DNA from: Gammaproteobacteria bacterium
GTDB taxonomy: Bacteria; Pseudomonadota; Gammaproteobacteria; Chromatiales; Chromatiaceae
NCBI GenBank assembly: GCA_019136395.1
Contig: JAGVUH010000077.1
Coordinates: 1-14,690, forward strand
Length of the DNA stretch: 14,690 bases
Reading direction: 5' to 3'
The notes below the pieces were generated by a model that did no database searches, had not been told where the DNA came from, and saw only the letters and a list, made by a program, of their open reading frames with translations. Below are positions 1-6,455 of the stretch, piece after piece (within the stretch, counting starts at the first letter, position 1; each line of letters begins with the position of its first letter). The position numbers were made by a program, and so were the translations under genes.

Positions 1-1
1 G

Positions 2-2092
2 GCGAACCCGCCTTACATGGGTGGCAAGTTCCTGACGGCAACACTGAAAAGTTTCTTGAAGGACAACTACGAAAGCTACGAAAAAGACCTTTTTTCGGCC
101 TTCATGATCCGCGATCTATCGCTGGCCAAGCCATCGGGGCAGTTGGGTTTCATGTCGCCTTTTGTTTGGATGTTCATTACATCCTATGAGGAACTGCGTA
201 CTTACTTTATCGACAACGCCACGCTAACCAGCCTGGTGCAGCTGGAGTATTCCGGCTTTGAAGGTGCCACTGTGCCCATCTGTACCTTCACCTTGGGCAA
301 GCAGCATGTTGCTGAGTTTGTTGGCTCCTATGTACGCTTGTCGGACTTCCGGGGGGCTGACCAGCAAGGGCCAAAGACACTAGAGGCGATTCAAAACAAG
401 AGCTGCGGCTGGTTCTACACCGCGAAGCCGGATGATTTCAAGAAAATTCCGGGGAGTCCGGTGGCGTATTGGGCTTCAAAATCAGTAATAAAGACCTTTG
501 AAACTGGTATCTCTTTGAACAATGTAGTGGATGCAAGGATCGCATTGGCATCGGGTGACAATTCACGATTCATTCGTTACTGGCATGAAGTTGATATAAG
601 CAAAGTCGGCTTTGGGGTTCGGAGCAACGCAGAATCTATAAATTCAGGAAAGAAATGGTTCCCGTGTAACAAGGGCGGTGATTTTAGAAAATGGTATGGA
701 AATAACGACACACTTTTGAATTGGGAAAATGATGGTTCTGAAGTCAAGTCCTTGACTGATCCCGCGACTGGTCGGATTCGCTCGCATAACTACAACGGTG
801 AATTTGGTTTTCAAGAATCCATCACATGGAGTGCCCTGAGCTCCAGCAAATTAGGTGTTCGTTACAGTCCACCTGGATTCATGTTCGTGACGCCTGGATC
901 AAGTGCATTTGTGAAGTCTGAAATTGTTGATGCTGTAGTGGTGCAAGCGCTATTGTGCACAAACTCTGCAGACTATTTTTTGCGCCTCGTCAGCGCGACC
1001 ATGAATATAGAAGTCGGAAATATTTTGAAGATTCCATTTGTCGATGTTGGATCTGAAGTCAAGACGCTAGCAAATGCAGCTATTGAAATTTCAAAACACG
1101 ATTGGGATGAATTTGAAACGTCTTGGGATTTTGAGACCATGTCTATTTTGGGTAAGAGATATTCAAATTCAGGACTCGTAGATTCGTGGAGCACATGGGC
1201 AGGCATTTGTTCGTCACGCAGAAATTCAATAAAGAGGATAGAAGAAGAAAACAACCGTATCTTTATCAACGCCTCCGGCCTCCAAGACGAACTCTCCCCC
1301 GAAGTCCCCGAAGACCAGATCACCCTAGCCCGCGCAGACCGTGAGAAGGACTGCCAGCGCCTGATCTCCTACGCCATCGGCTGCATGATGGGCCGCTACA
1401 GTCTGGACGAGCCGGGGCTGATCTACGCCCACGCCGGCAATGTCGGCTTCGAGCCCAGCCGCTATACCCGCTTCCCGGCGGACGCAGACGGCATCCTGCC
1501 CATCACCGACGAGCACTGGTTTGAGGACGATGTGCCGGCCCGCGTGAGCGAGTTCCTGCAAGCCGTATGGGGGCCGGACACCCTGGCCGAAAACCTGGCC
1601 TGGCTGGCCGAGAGCCTGGGGACCAAGGGTAGCGAGACGCCCGAGGAAACCATCCGCCGCTACATCGCCGACAAGTTCTACAAGGACCACCTGCAGACCT
1701 ACAAGAAGCGCCCGATCTACTGGTGCTTCTCCAGCGGCAGGCAGAAGGCCTTTCAGTGCCTGGTTTATCTGCACCGCTACCACGCCGGCACCCTGGCGCG
1801 GATGCGCATGGAATACGTGGTGCCGCTGCAGAGCAAGATGGCCGCCCGCATCGACAGCCTCGCCGACGACATCCAGGCCGCCAGCAGCTCGGCCCAGGCC
1901 AAGCGCCTGCAGAAGGAACGCGACACCCTGACCAAACAGCTCGAAGAGCTGCGCCGCTTCGACGAGCAACTGCGCCACTACGCCGACCAACGCATCGCGC
2001 TGGACCTGGACGACGGCGTGAAGGTGAACTATGGCAAGTTCGGCGACCTGCTCGCCGAGGTCAAGGCCGTGACCGGCACGAGCGCGGATTAG
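2..2092 (+). CDS. pglX: BREX-1 adenine-specific DNA methyltransferase PglX (5'-truncated)
   Basis: PglX is the site-specific adenine-N6 methyltransferase of BREX; it marks host DNA and is needed for phage exclusion. The window enters the gene at its catalytic motif: the first codons read A-N-P-P-Y-M, the NPPY motif of N6-adenine methyltransferases, so the SAM-binding N-terminal half lies off the left edge. 696 residues remain, compatible with the family's usual length of about 1,200. The middle (about residues 160-420 of the fragment) should hold target recognition. The end carries a charged coiled coil (about 611-660). Family assignment also rests on pglZ and brxL downstream. Bases about 480-1265 are clearly AT-richer than the flanks, which suggests exchange of the recognition domain. 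The ATG at 17 is internal to the motif and is not the start. No frameshift is visible in this part. Confidence 0.93.
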   Translation, partial: ANPPYMGGKFLTATLKSFLKDNYESYEKDLFSAFMIRDLSLAKPSGQLGFMSPFVWMFITSYEELRTYFIDNATLTSLVQLEYSGFEGATVPICTFTLGKQHVAEFVGSYVRLSDFRGADQQGPKTLEAIQNKSCGWFYTAKPDDFKKIPGSPVAYWASKSVIKTFETGISLNNVVDARIALASGDNSRFIRYWHEVDISKVGFGVRSNAESINSGKKWFPCNKGGDFRKWYGNNDTLLNWENDGSEVKSLTDPATGRIRSHNYNGEFGFQESITWSALSSSKLGVRYSPPGFMFVTPGSSAFVKSEIVDAVVVQALLCTNSADYFLRLVSATMNIEVGNILKIPFVDVGSEVKTLANAAIEISKHDWDEFETSWDFETMSILGKRYSNSGLVDSWSTWAGICSSRRNSIKRIEEENNRIFINASGLQDELSPEVPEDQITLARADREKDCQRLISYAIGCMMGRYSLDEPGLIYAHAGNVGFEPSRYTRFPADADGILPITDEHWFEDDVPARVSEFLQAVWGPDTLAENLAWLAESLGTKGSETPEETIRRYIADKFYKDHLQTYKKRPIYWCFSSGRQKAFQCLVYLHRYHAGTLARMRMEYVVPLQSKMAARIDSLADDIQAASSSAQAKRLQKERDTLTKQLEELRRFDEQLRHYADQRIALDLDDGVKVNYGKFGDLLAEVKAVTGTSAD

Positions 2093-2128
2093 CCGTCCCC
2101 CATCACCCCTCATTGCGACTCCCTGACC

Positions 2129-2482
2129 ATGTCAATCGCAGAGATCATCTATGCCCATAGCCGGCGGCTTCCCGACCAAGCAGCCCGCGAGGTGCTGAGC
2201 TACATCGAGTTCCTGGAATATCGCTATGGTGTCCGATTGCCCAAAGGTGCCGAGCAGGACGATACCGAGGCGTTCTTGGCCACGGTCGCTGGCGGATTGA
2301 GTGCCGACTTTCCGGACGATATCACCGACGCAGATTTGGGCGCGGACAGCCCCCGCCAGGACCTCGATTTCTGTACTTTGCTCCAATCGAAGGTGTGCGA
2401 AACCCTGCCCAAACAGCTCGAAAAGCTGCGCCACTACGCCGACCAGCGCATCACCCTGGATGCCTGGCAAGCCTGGTGGTAA
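2129..2482 (+). CDS. Orphan DUF2281-type antitoxin with recombined C-terminus
   Basis: The N-terminal part (about residues 1-81, from M-S-I-A-E-I-I-Y to P-R-Q-D-L-D-F) looks like a small antitoxin. Its opening resembles the DUF2281 protein at 3539 (I-A-E-x-I-Y, then L-P, A-R-E-V-L, F-x-E-x-R-Y). The ATG lies 36 bp after the pglX stop. The last 36 residues do not belong to such a protein: codons from about 2371 run through unrelated DNA, then a copy of the pglX coiled-coil end (K-Q-L-E-K-L-R-H-Y-A-D-Q-R-I), then the frameshifted beginning of a DUF433 gene. No toxin follows in the expected position. I infer an antitoxin that lost its partner and had its 3' end replaced. Whether it is still made or functional cannot be read from the sequence. 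Confidence 0.6.
   Translation: MSIAEIIYAHSRRLPDQAAREVLSYIEFLEYRYGVRLPKGAEQDDTEAFLATVAGGLSADFPDDITDADLGADSPRQDLDFCTLLQSKVCETLPKQLEKLRHYADQRITLDAWQAWW
2402..2460 (+). repeat. Partial duplication of the pglX 3' end
   Basis: These 59 bases align with 1925-2004 inside pglX with a few substitutions and one 21-bp gap. The bases missing from this copy start at one of two CTGCGCC heptamers in pglX, so the gap looks like slippage between short direct repeats. The copy encodes K-Q-L-E-K-L-R-H-Y-A-D-Q-R-I, against K-Q-L-E-E-L-R...L-R-H-Y-A-D-Q-R-I in PglX. Its right end merges into DUF433-like coding sequence. The origin by duplication is an inference; the match itself is read directly. Confidence 0.85.
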
Positions 2483-2495
2483 ACCTTGCATACGG
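2447..2495 (+). pseudogene. 5' fragment of a split DUF433 antitoxin gene
   Basis: If the T at 2461 is skipped, this stretch reads R-I-T-L-E-P-G-K-P-G-G-K-P-C-I-R, the characteristic beginning of DUF433 antitoxins (R-I-T-x-x-P-G-K-x-G-G-K-P-C-I-R-G). The reading breaks after Arg at 2495, exactly at the end of a 20-bp direct repeat, and resumes at 3361. It is therefore a DUF433 gene head with a single-base insertion, separated from its body by 865 bp. Confidence 0.7.
2476..2495 (+). repeat. 20-bp direct repeat, left copy
   Basis: The sequence gtggtaaaccttgcatacgg occurs here and again at 3341-3360 with no mismatch. It encodes the conserved G-K-P-C-I-R core of DUF433 proteins. The two copies bracket the antitoxin/VapC pair. 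Confidence 0.95.
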
Positions 2496-2497
2496 AT

Positions 2498-2547
2498 GAA
2501 GAAGTGAAGAAGAAGCATAGCCCGACTTCTTGACTTCTTGACTTCCC
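2498..2547. repeat. Imperfect inverted repeat with 8-bp tandem repeats
   Basis: The purine arm at 2498-2512 (gaagaagtgaagaag) pairs with the pyrimidine arm at 2526-2540 with only two mismatches, leaving a 13-base loop. The right arm also belongs to three tandem copies of GACTTCTT-like octamers (2524-2547, the last ending in CCC). It lies at the left edge of the inserted segment, 30 bp before the antitoxin start, so it could be an operator, an RNA hairpin or scar sequence. No T-run follows it. Confidence 0.5.
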
Positions 2548-2576
2548 AACTTACTGACCAACCACTCACCACTAAA

Positions 2577-2828
2577 ATGCAACCCATCAGAATCATCTAC
2601 GATGACACGCCGGATTCGATCCCGATCCCGAAGGAGCTGCGCCACGGCAAAACTGAGATCATTCTGTGGCCGATGGATGGGCCGTCGTCGGCAGAATCGG
2701 TCACTGCCACGAAGGACGGACGGCGCCGACCTGGCGCTTGGGCACACCTGAACGAGCCGGCCGAAGACTGGGATAGCCCGGAGGTGAATCGGGAGATCGC
2801 CCGCTCTCTGCTCGGCGATGACGACTGA
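2577..2828 (+). CDS. Antitoxin of a VapBC-type module
   Basis: An 83-residue acidic protein starting M-Q-P-I-R-I-I-Y-D-D. Small proteins of this kind precede PIN-domain toxins; I do not recognise a standard AbrB or ribbon-helix-helix domain in it. The start at 2577 is chosen because it gives the usual size; an open frame extends to 2538 without a better start. Its TGA shares one base with the ATG of the toxin (TGATG), the translational coupling typical of TA pairs. Expected role, from family knowledge: to bind and neutralise the PIN toxin and probably to repress its own promoter. The C-terminal half (W-A-H-L-N-E-P-A-E-D-W) would be the likely toxin-wrapping part, which is an inference. Confidence 0.72.
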   Translation: MQPIRIIYDDTPDSIPIPKELRHGKTEIILWPMDGPSSAESVTATKDGRRRPGAWAHLNEPAEDWDSPEVNREIARSLLGDDD

Positions 2829-3214
2829 TGGGCAAGCCGGAATACCTCATCGACACCCATCTCCTGTACTGGTGGATGACTGGCTCTCCGAAGCTGGGCG
2901 TCGATACCGCCAAGCTCATAGAGGATTCGGAAATCGTCGTCAGCGCCGTCAGCCTGTGGGAGATGATCCTTAAGAACCGCAAGGGTAAGCTGCCGCTACC
3001 TGATGCGCCTCTTGATGTCGCCGTGTCCGGGCAAGGATTCCGACTGCTTCCGATCACAGGTACCCATCTCGAAGCCCTACGGTGCCTCGACGTGCCGCAT
3101 GAAGATCCGTTTGATCGTCTGCTGTTGGCAACGGCCATCGCTGAGCAGTGCATCTTTCTGACTCGGGATGCACCAATTCGCTCGCTTGGTCTGTCGTTCG
3201 TTGAGTCTGGCTGA
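2828..3214 (+). CDS. vapC: PIN-domain ribonuclease toxin, VapC family
   Basis: This 128-residue protein has the full PIN acidic set: Asp9 in L-I-D-T-H, Glu45 in S-L-W-E-M, Asp93 and Asp96 in E-D-P-F-D-R-L-L, and Asp114 in L-T-R-D-A. VapC proteins are Mg-dependent RNases that cleave tRNA or rRNA and stop growth when the antitoxin is lost. Length and motifs are normal and no frameshift is seen, so the enzyme looks active. It overlaps its antitoxin by one base. The pair sits between the two 20-bp direct repeats inside the BREX operon, in the same orientation as pglX and pglZ. It may help keep the locus in the genome; this is an inference. Confidence 0.88.
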   Translation: MGKPEYLIDTHLLYWWMTGSPKLGVDTAKLIEDSEIVVSAVSLWEMILKNRKGKLPLPDAPLDVAVSGQGFRLLPITGTHLEALRCLDVPHEDPFDRLLLATAIAEQCIFLTRDAPIRSLGLSFVESG

Positions 3215-3277
3215 GTGCGTGCGGTGGGAGATCCGATGGTTCCAGAGCTTCTCATCCTAAAAGACCAAAACCCAGCG

Positions 3278-3340
3278 ATGAGCAATCCCGATCAGTTAAC
3301 AGGATGTGTGGTCTGTATCGATAACTCCGGCTATCCCGCA
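3278..3340 (+). pseudogene. N-terminal stub of a small hypothetical protein
   Basis: From ATG 3278 the frame reads M-S-N-P-D-Q-L-T-G-C-V-V-C-I-D-N-S-G-Y-P-A. This resembles the beginning of a small conserved hypothetical family that has V-V-C-I-x-N-x-G-Y-x-A near its start. The likeness stops at the right 20-bp repeat. Beyond it the frame runs out of register through DUF433 DNA and ends at 3412. It is a truncated gene start joined to the DUF433 body. Family recall is from memory and uncertain. Confidence 0.4.
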
Positions 3341-3360
3341 GTGGTAAACCTTGCATACGG
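3341..3360 (+). repeat. 20-bp direct repeat, right copy
   Basis: Identical to 2476-2495. The codons after it (G-L-R-I-T-V-Q-D-V) are the natural continuation of the DUF433 motif that breaks off at the left copy. Confidence 0.95.
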
Positions 3361-3514
3361 GGCTTGCGGATCACGGTCCAAGACGTTTTGGACCTGCTCG
3401 CGGCTGGGCTGACCATCGAGGAGATCATCGCCGACTTCCCGGAGTTGGAACCTGATGACATCCTGGCCTGCCTACAGTTTGGCGCTGACCAGGCTGACTG
3501 GGAGGAAAGCGAAT

Positions 3515-3528
3515 TACATCAAAATGTA
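3515..3528. promoter_or_regulatory. Possible operator: TACAT-CAAA-ATGTA inverted repeat
   Basis: A perfect 5-bp inverted repeat with a 4-base centre lies 10 bp before the ATG of the second DUF2281 antitoxin. Antitoxins often bind such palindromes to repress their own operon. A role here is an inference; the repeat is short and could occur by chance. Confidence 0.3.
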
Positions 3529-3538
3529 GAGTGCAATC

Positions 3539-3742
3539 ATGACCATCGCTGAACAGATCTATGAGGAAGTCCGGACACTGCCAGAGGAGCTTGCGCGTGA
3601 AGTCCTCGATTTCGTCGGCTTCATTGAAGACAGATATGCCCTAAGGTCAGCATCCGATAAGGATTTGCAGCAAGCTCAAGCGCCAGTGATGTCCCACGTT
3701 TGGGACAATCCAACCGATGATGAGGTCTGGAATGATTTGTAG
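3539..3742 (+). CDS. DUF2281-type antitoxin
   Basis: A 67-residue protein, M-T-I-A-E-Q-I-Y-E-E-V-R-T-L-P, then A-R-E-V-L-D-F-V-G-F-I-E-D-R-Y and the C-terminal V-W-D-N-P-T-D-D-E-V-W-N-D-L. Length and both ends fit DUF2281 antitoxins, and the acidic Trp-rich tail is the usual toxin-binding end. It looks complete. The expected toxin overlaps its stop codon but is cut after a few codons (3732-3779), so this antitoxin is an orphan. It resembles the N-terminal part of the protein at 2129 but is too divergent for a recent duplicate. Confidence 0.75.
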   Translation: MTIAEQIYEEVRTLPEELAREVLDFVGFIEDRYALRSASDKDLQQAQAPVMSHVWDNPTDDEVWNDL

Positions 3743-3779
3743 TCCTGGTGATCTGGTGCTGGCCTTGTCGCTGATGTGA
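3732..3779 (+). pseudogene. Stub of a MazF/PemK-like toxin gene
   Basis: The ATG at 3732 overlaps the antitoxin's end in another frame, as in many TA pairs. It reads M-I-C-S-P-G-D-L-V-L-A and then stops at 3777-3779. The P-G-D-L-V-L pattern is how many MazF/PemK-type toxins begin (x-P-G-D-V-V-L-V). Only about ten codons match before the sequence diverges, so the toxin body has been deleted. The match is short and therefore tentative. Confidence 0.4.
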
Positions 3780-3815
3780 ATCTGTACCCAGCCCCTGTCG
3801 TTCGCCAAGCAACCG

Positions 3816-6455
3816 ATGGACACCCAACGCATACAGCAAGCCCTCGATGATCGTTTTGGCCGGGACGGGCACCGCATCGTCTTCTGGAACGACCCGGATC
3901 AGGCGTTCGGCGAGACCCTCGATGGCCTGAACCTGGGCGATGTCACCACGCTGCGCCTCGACCAGCACCCGACGCTGGCGGTCAAGGCGCGGCTGGAGCT
4001 GGAGGACCCCAACGGGCGCTACCTGCTCTATGCCCCCTTCGCGCCGCCCGCGCCGGAGCAGGACTGGCTGCTGGACATCCGCCTGTACAGCGGTAGCTTC
4101 AGCGCCGATCGTGCCTCGATGTTGCTGGCCGATCTCGGGCTGACCCAGCAGTCCTTGCGCGCCCATCTGGCCGAGCGGTCCAGGTTCTTCGCCAGCCGTG
4201 ACCGGCTGGAGCGGCTGCAGCGGCTGATCAGCCCCGATGACGAGGCGCTGGACATCGACCGCAAGATCATCGCCGTGCTGGTCAAGGCCGATCAGGCCGA
4301 GCCTTTCAGCGTGCTGATCGCCCTGTTCGATGGCATGCTCGATGTCAGCGGTGACGCCTTGACCGATGACGGCGGCGAGGCCGATCTGGACCGGTTGCCC
4401 CCGGTCTGGGCGGAGCTGGAGCGCTTCGGGGTCCAGGAGGCCCTCTGGGCGCTGATCGCGCGGCACTTCGGCTGGCGCGAGGAGGCACCGACGCTGAAGA
4501 ACCTGCTGCTGCGCCTGCTGGTGTCGGACTTCGCCCATGCCTGTCGCGCCGCGCTGCCGGAGGGACTGGCGCCTCTGGTGCTGCCCCGGCAGGGTCAGGC
4601 GAATGCCGTGGTGTGCCTGGCGCAATGGCGCGACAGCAGCGCCCGTGGTGCCTCCTATGAGCGGCTGTCCGCGGCCGTGGCGGAGGCGATCAGGCTCGAT
4701 CAGGTGCTGGCCAGGCTGGAGATGGAGGACCTCGCGGAGGTGAAGACCTTCCTGCGGGTGGAGCAGGTCATCGCCAGCCGGCTGCGCGACCGCGTGCTGG
4801 AGACGGAGCGGACCATCAAGCCGCGCGCGATCCGCGAGCTGGCCGCGCGCCGCCAGGACGGATACTGGGCCACCCCCGCGCTACCCGACCGCCCGGCCGC
4901 GCCGCGCCCGGCGCTGCACGCGGTCTATCAGGCCCTGCGGGAGGCCGCCGAGCTGTTCGACCAGTGCAATGCCCTGGCCGGCACCCTGACGCGGATGGAC
5001 GCGGCGACGCTCTTTGCCGCCTACACCGAGCGGCTTTACCGCGTCGATCAGGGCTATCGGCACTTCCGGGAGGCCGCCGACGAGGCCGAGTCCCGCGGCT
5101 GGGACATCCTCAAGGAGTTGCGCGAGCGGGTCGAGCAGGTCTATGGCACCGGCTTCATCGCCGAGCTGGGGCTGGCCTGGAACCAGGTCCTGGCGAACGG
5201 CCTGCTGGCGCGCTGGCGCCTCGACGGGGTCGGCAATCAGCCGCGTTTCTTCGACACCGAGGTGGCGCCCCTGCTGGCCAGGGGCGGTGACCGGCGGGTC
5301 TTCGTCATCATCAGCGACGCCTTCCGCTACGAGGCCGCCCGGGAACTGACCGAGCAGCTTAACGGCCGCTACCGCATCGACGCCCGGCTGTCCGCCCTGC
5401 TCGGCGTGCTGCCGTCCCATACCGGGCTCGGCATGGCGGCGCTGCTGCCGCACCGCACCCTGGAGTACGACGCCGGCGGCGTGTTGCGCGTCGATGGCCA
5501 GCCCTGCGGCTCCTTGGAGCAGCGCGCCAAGGTGCTGGCCGCGGTGCAGGGCGTAGCGGTGAAGGCCGACGCCTTCACGGCCATGAAGAAGGACGAGGGC
5601 CGTGCCTTCGTCAAGCCCCATCGCGTGGTCTACATCTATCATGACCAAGTGGATGCCATCGGCGACAGGCCCGCCACCGAGGCGCAGACCTTCCAGGCCG
5701 TGCGCCAGGCCATCGACGAGCTGGCGGATCTGACCCTGAAGATCATCAACAGCCTGAACGGCAGCCAGGTGCTGATCACGGCCGATCATGGCTTCCTGTT
5801 CCAGCACAGCCCGCCGGGGGTGACCGACAAGAACAGCCTGGACGAGAAACCGCCCGGCACCCTGATCGCGAAGAAGCGCTATCTGCTCGGCCGCGCCCTT
5901 GGCGACCACGACAAGGCCTTCCATGGCTCGACCGCGGTCACCGCCGGTGCCGGCGGCGATATGGAGTTCTGGGTGCCCAAGGGCGCCAACCGCTTCCATT
6001 TCGTCGGCGGCGCGCGCTTCGTCCATGGTGGCGCCATGCCGCAGGAGATCGCGGTGCCGCTGATCCGCGTGCAGCACCTGCGCGACGAAAAGGCCGTCGT
6101 CACCAGGACCCGCCAGGTGCGGGTCAGCGTGCTGGGCACCAACTTCAAGGTCACCACCAACCGCCACCGCTTCCAGCTCATCCAGACCGAGCCGGTCAGG
6201 GAGCGGGTCAAGCCGACGACGCTCAAGATCGCCCTCTATGACGGCGCCGAGCCGGTGACCAATGTCGAGACGCTGACCTTCGACAGCACCTCGCCGGACA
6301 TGAACCAGTGGCAGAAGACGGTCAGCCTGACCCTGCTCGGGCGCCAGTTCGACCGCAAGCGGGTCTATCAGTTGATCCTGCGCGATGCCGAGACCGGCGT
6401 GGAGGACGCGCGCTTTGATGTCACCATCGACCTGGCCTTCACCAATGACTTCTGA
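3816..6455 (+). CDS. pglZ: BREX-1 phosphatase-fold protein PglZ
   Basis: PglZ is the signature protein of BREX/Pgl systems and has an alkaline-phosphatase-like core. It is required for both methylation and phage exclusion, probably as a partner of PglX. At 879 residues this copy is full length. The N-terminus (H-R-I-V-F-W-N-D-P-D-Q-A-F) is typical of BREX-1 PglZ. The metal-binding core is visible as V-I-I-S-D-A-F-R-Y-E with Asp501, and as I-T-A-D-H-G-F with Asp657 and His658. The ATG at 3816 is chosen by N-terminal similarity; no strong Shine-Dalgarno precedes it. Its 3' end overlaps brxL by 11 bp. It is normally next to pglX, but here 1.7 kb of toxin-antitoxin DNA intervenes. Confidence 0.95.
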   Translation: MDTQRIQQALDDRFGRDGHRIVFWNDPDQAFGETLDGLNLGDVTTLRLDQHPTLAVKARLELEDPNGRYLLYAPFAPPAPEQDWLLDIRLYSGSFSADRASMLLADLGLTQQSLRAHLAERSRFFASRDRLERLQRLISPDDEALDIDRKIIAVLVKADQAEPFSVLIALFDGMLDVSGDALTDDGGEADLDRLPPVWAELERFGVQEALWALIARHFGWREEAPTLKNLLLRLLVSDFAHACRAALPEGLAPLVLPRQGQANAVVCLAQWRDSSARGASYERLSAAVAEAIRLDQVLARLEMEDLAEVKTFLRVEQVIASRLRDRVLETERTIKPRAIRELAARRQDGYWATPALPDRPAAPRPALHAVYQALREAAELFDQCNALAGTLTRMDAATLFAAYTERLYRVDQGYRHFREAADEAESRGWDILKELRERVEQVYGTGFIAELGLAWNQVLANGLLARWRLDGVGNQPRFFDTEVAPLLARGGDRRVFVIISDAFRYEAARELTEQLNGRYRIDARLSALLGVLPSHTGLGMAALLPHRTLEYDAGGVLRVDGQPCGSLEQRAKVLAAVQGVAVKADAFTAMKKDEGRAFVKPHRVVYIYHDQVDAIGDRPATEAQTFQAVRQAIDELADLTLKIINSLNGSQVLITADHGFLFQHSPPGVTDKNSLDEKPPGTLIAKKRYLLGRALGDHDKAFHGSTAVTAGAGGDMEFWVPKGANRFHFVGGARFVHGGAMPQEIAVPLIRVQHLRDEKAVVTRTRQVRVSVLGTNFKVTTNRHRFQLIQTEPVRERVKPTTLKIALYDGAEPVTNVETLTFDSTSPDMNQWQKTVSLTLLGRQFDRKRVYQLILRDAETGVEDARFDVTIDLAFTNDF

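Larger units (their letters stand above)
3341..3552 (+). pseudogene. DUF433 antitoxin gene body, start lost
   Basis: Reads G-K-P-C-I-R-G-L-R-I-T-V-Q-D-V-L-D-L-L-A, then T-I-E-E-I-I-A-D-F-P-E-L and D-D-I-L-A-C-L-Q-F-G-A. This is the winged-helix antitoxin family DUF433, usually paired with DUF5615 PIN-like toxins. The natural N-terminus is absent: upstream in frame there is a stop at 3322-3324 and no ATG, only a TTG at 3364. The head of the gene is at 2447-2495. No DUF5615 toxin follows; instead the frame overlaps the start of the next antitoxin by 14 bp. I call it a remnant. Expression from TTG or by fusion is possible but unsupported. Confidence 0.75.

Noticed and set aside
1325..2113. 262-codon open frame on the - strand opposite the pglX end
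   Set aside because: Shadow of the GC-rich pglX C-terminal coding region, without motifs.
2476..3360. Insertion sequence or integron cassette bounded by the 20-bp repeats
   Set aside because: No transposase, no terminal inverted repeats and no integrase-type recombination site are visible. The repeat itself is DUF433 coding sequence, so it is reported only as a repeat-flanked insertion.
3215..3412. 65-codon open frame from GTG 3215 as a full gene
   Set aside because: Only the part from ATG 3278 to 3340 resembles a protein. The 3' part is DUF433 DNA read in the wrong frame, and the GTG start has no support.
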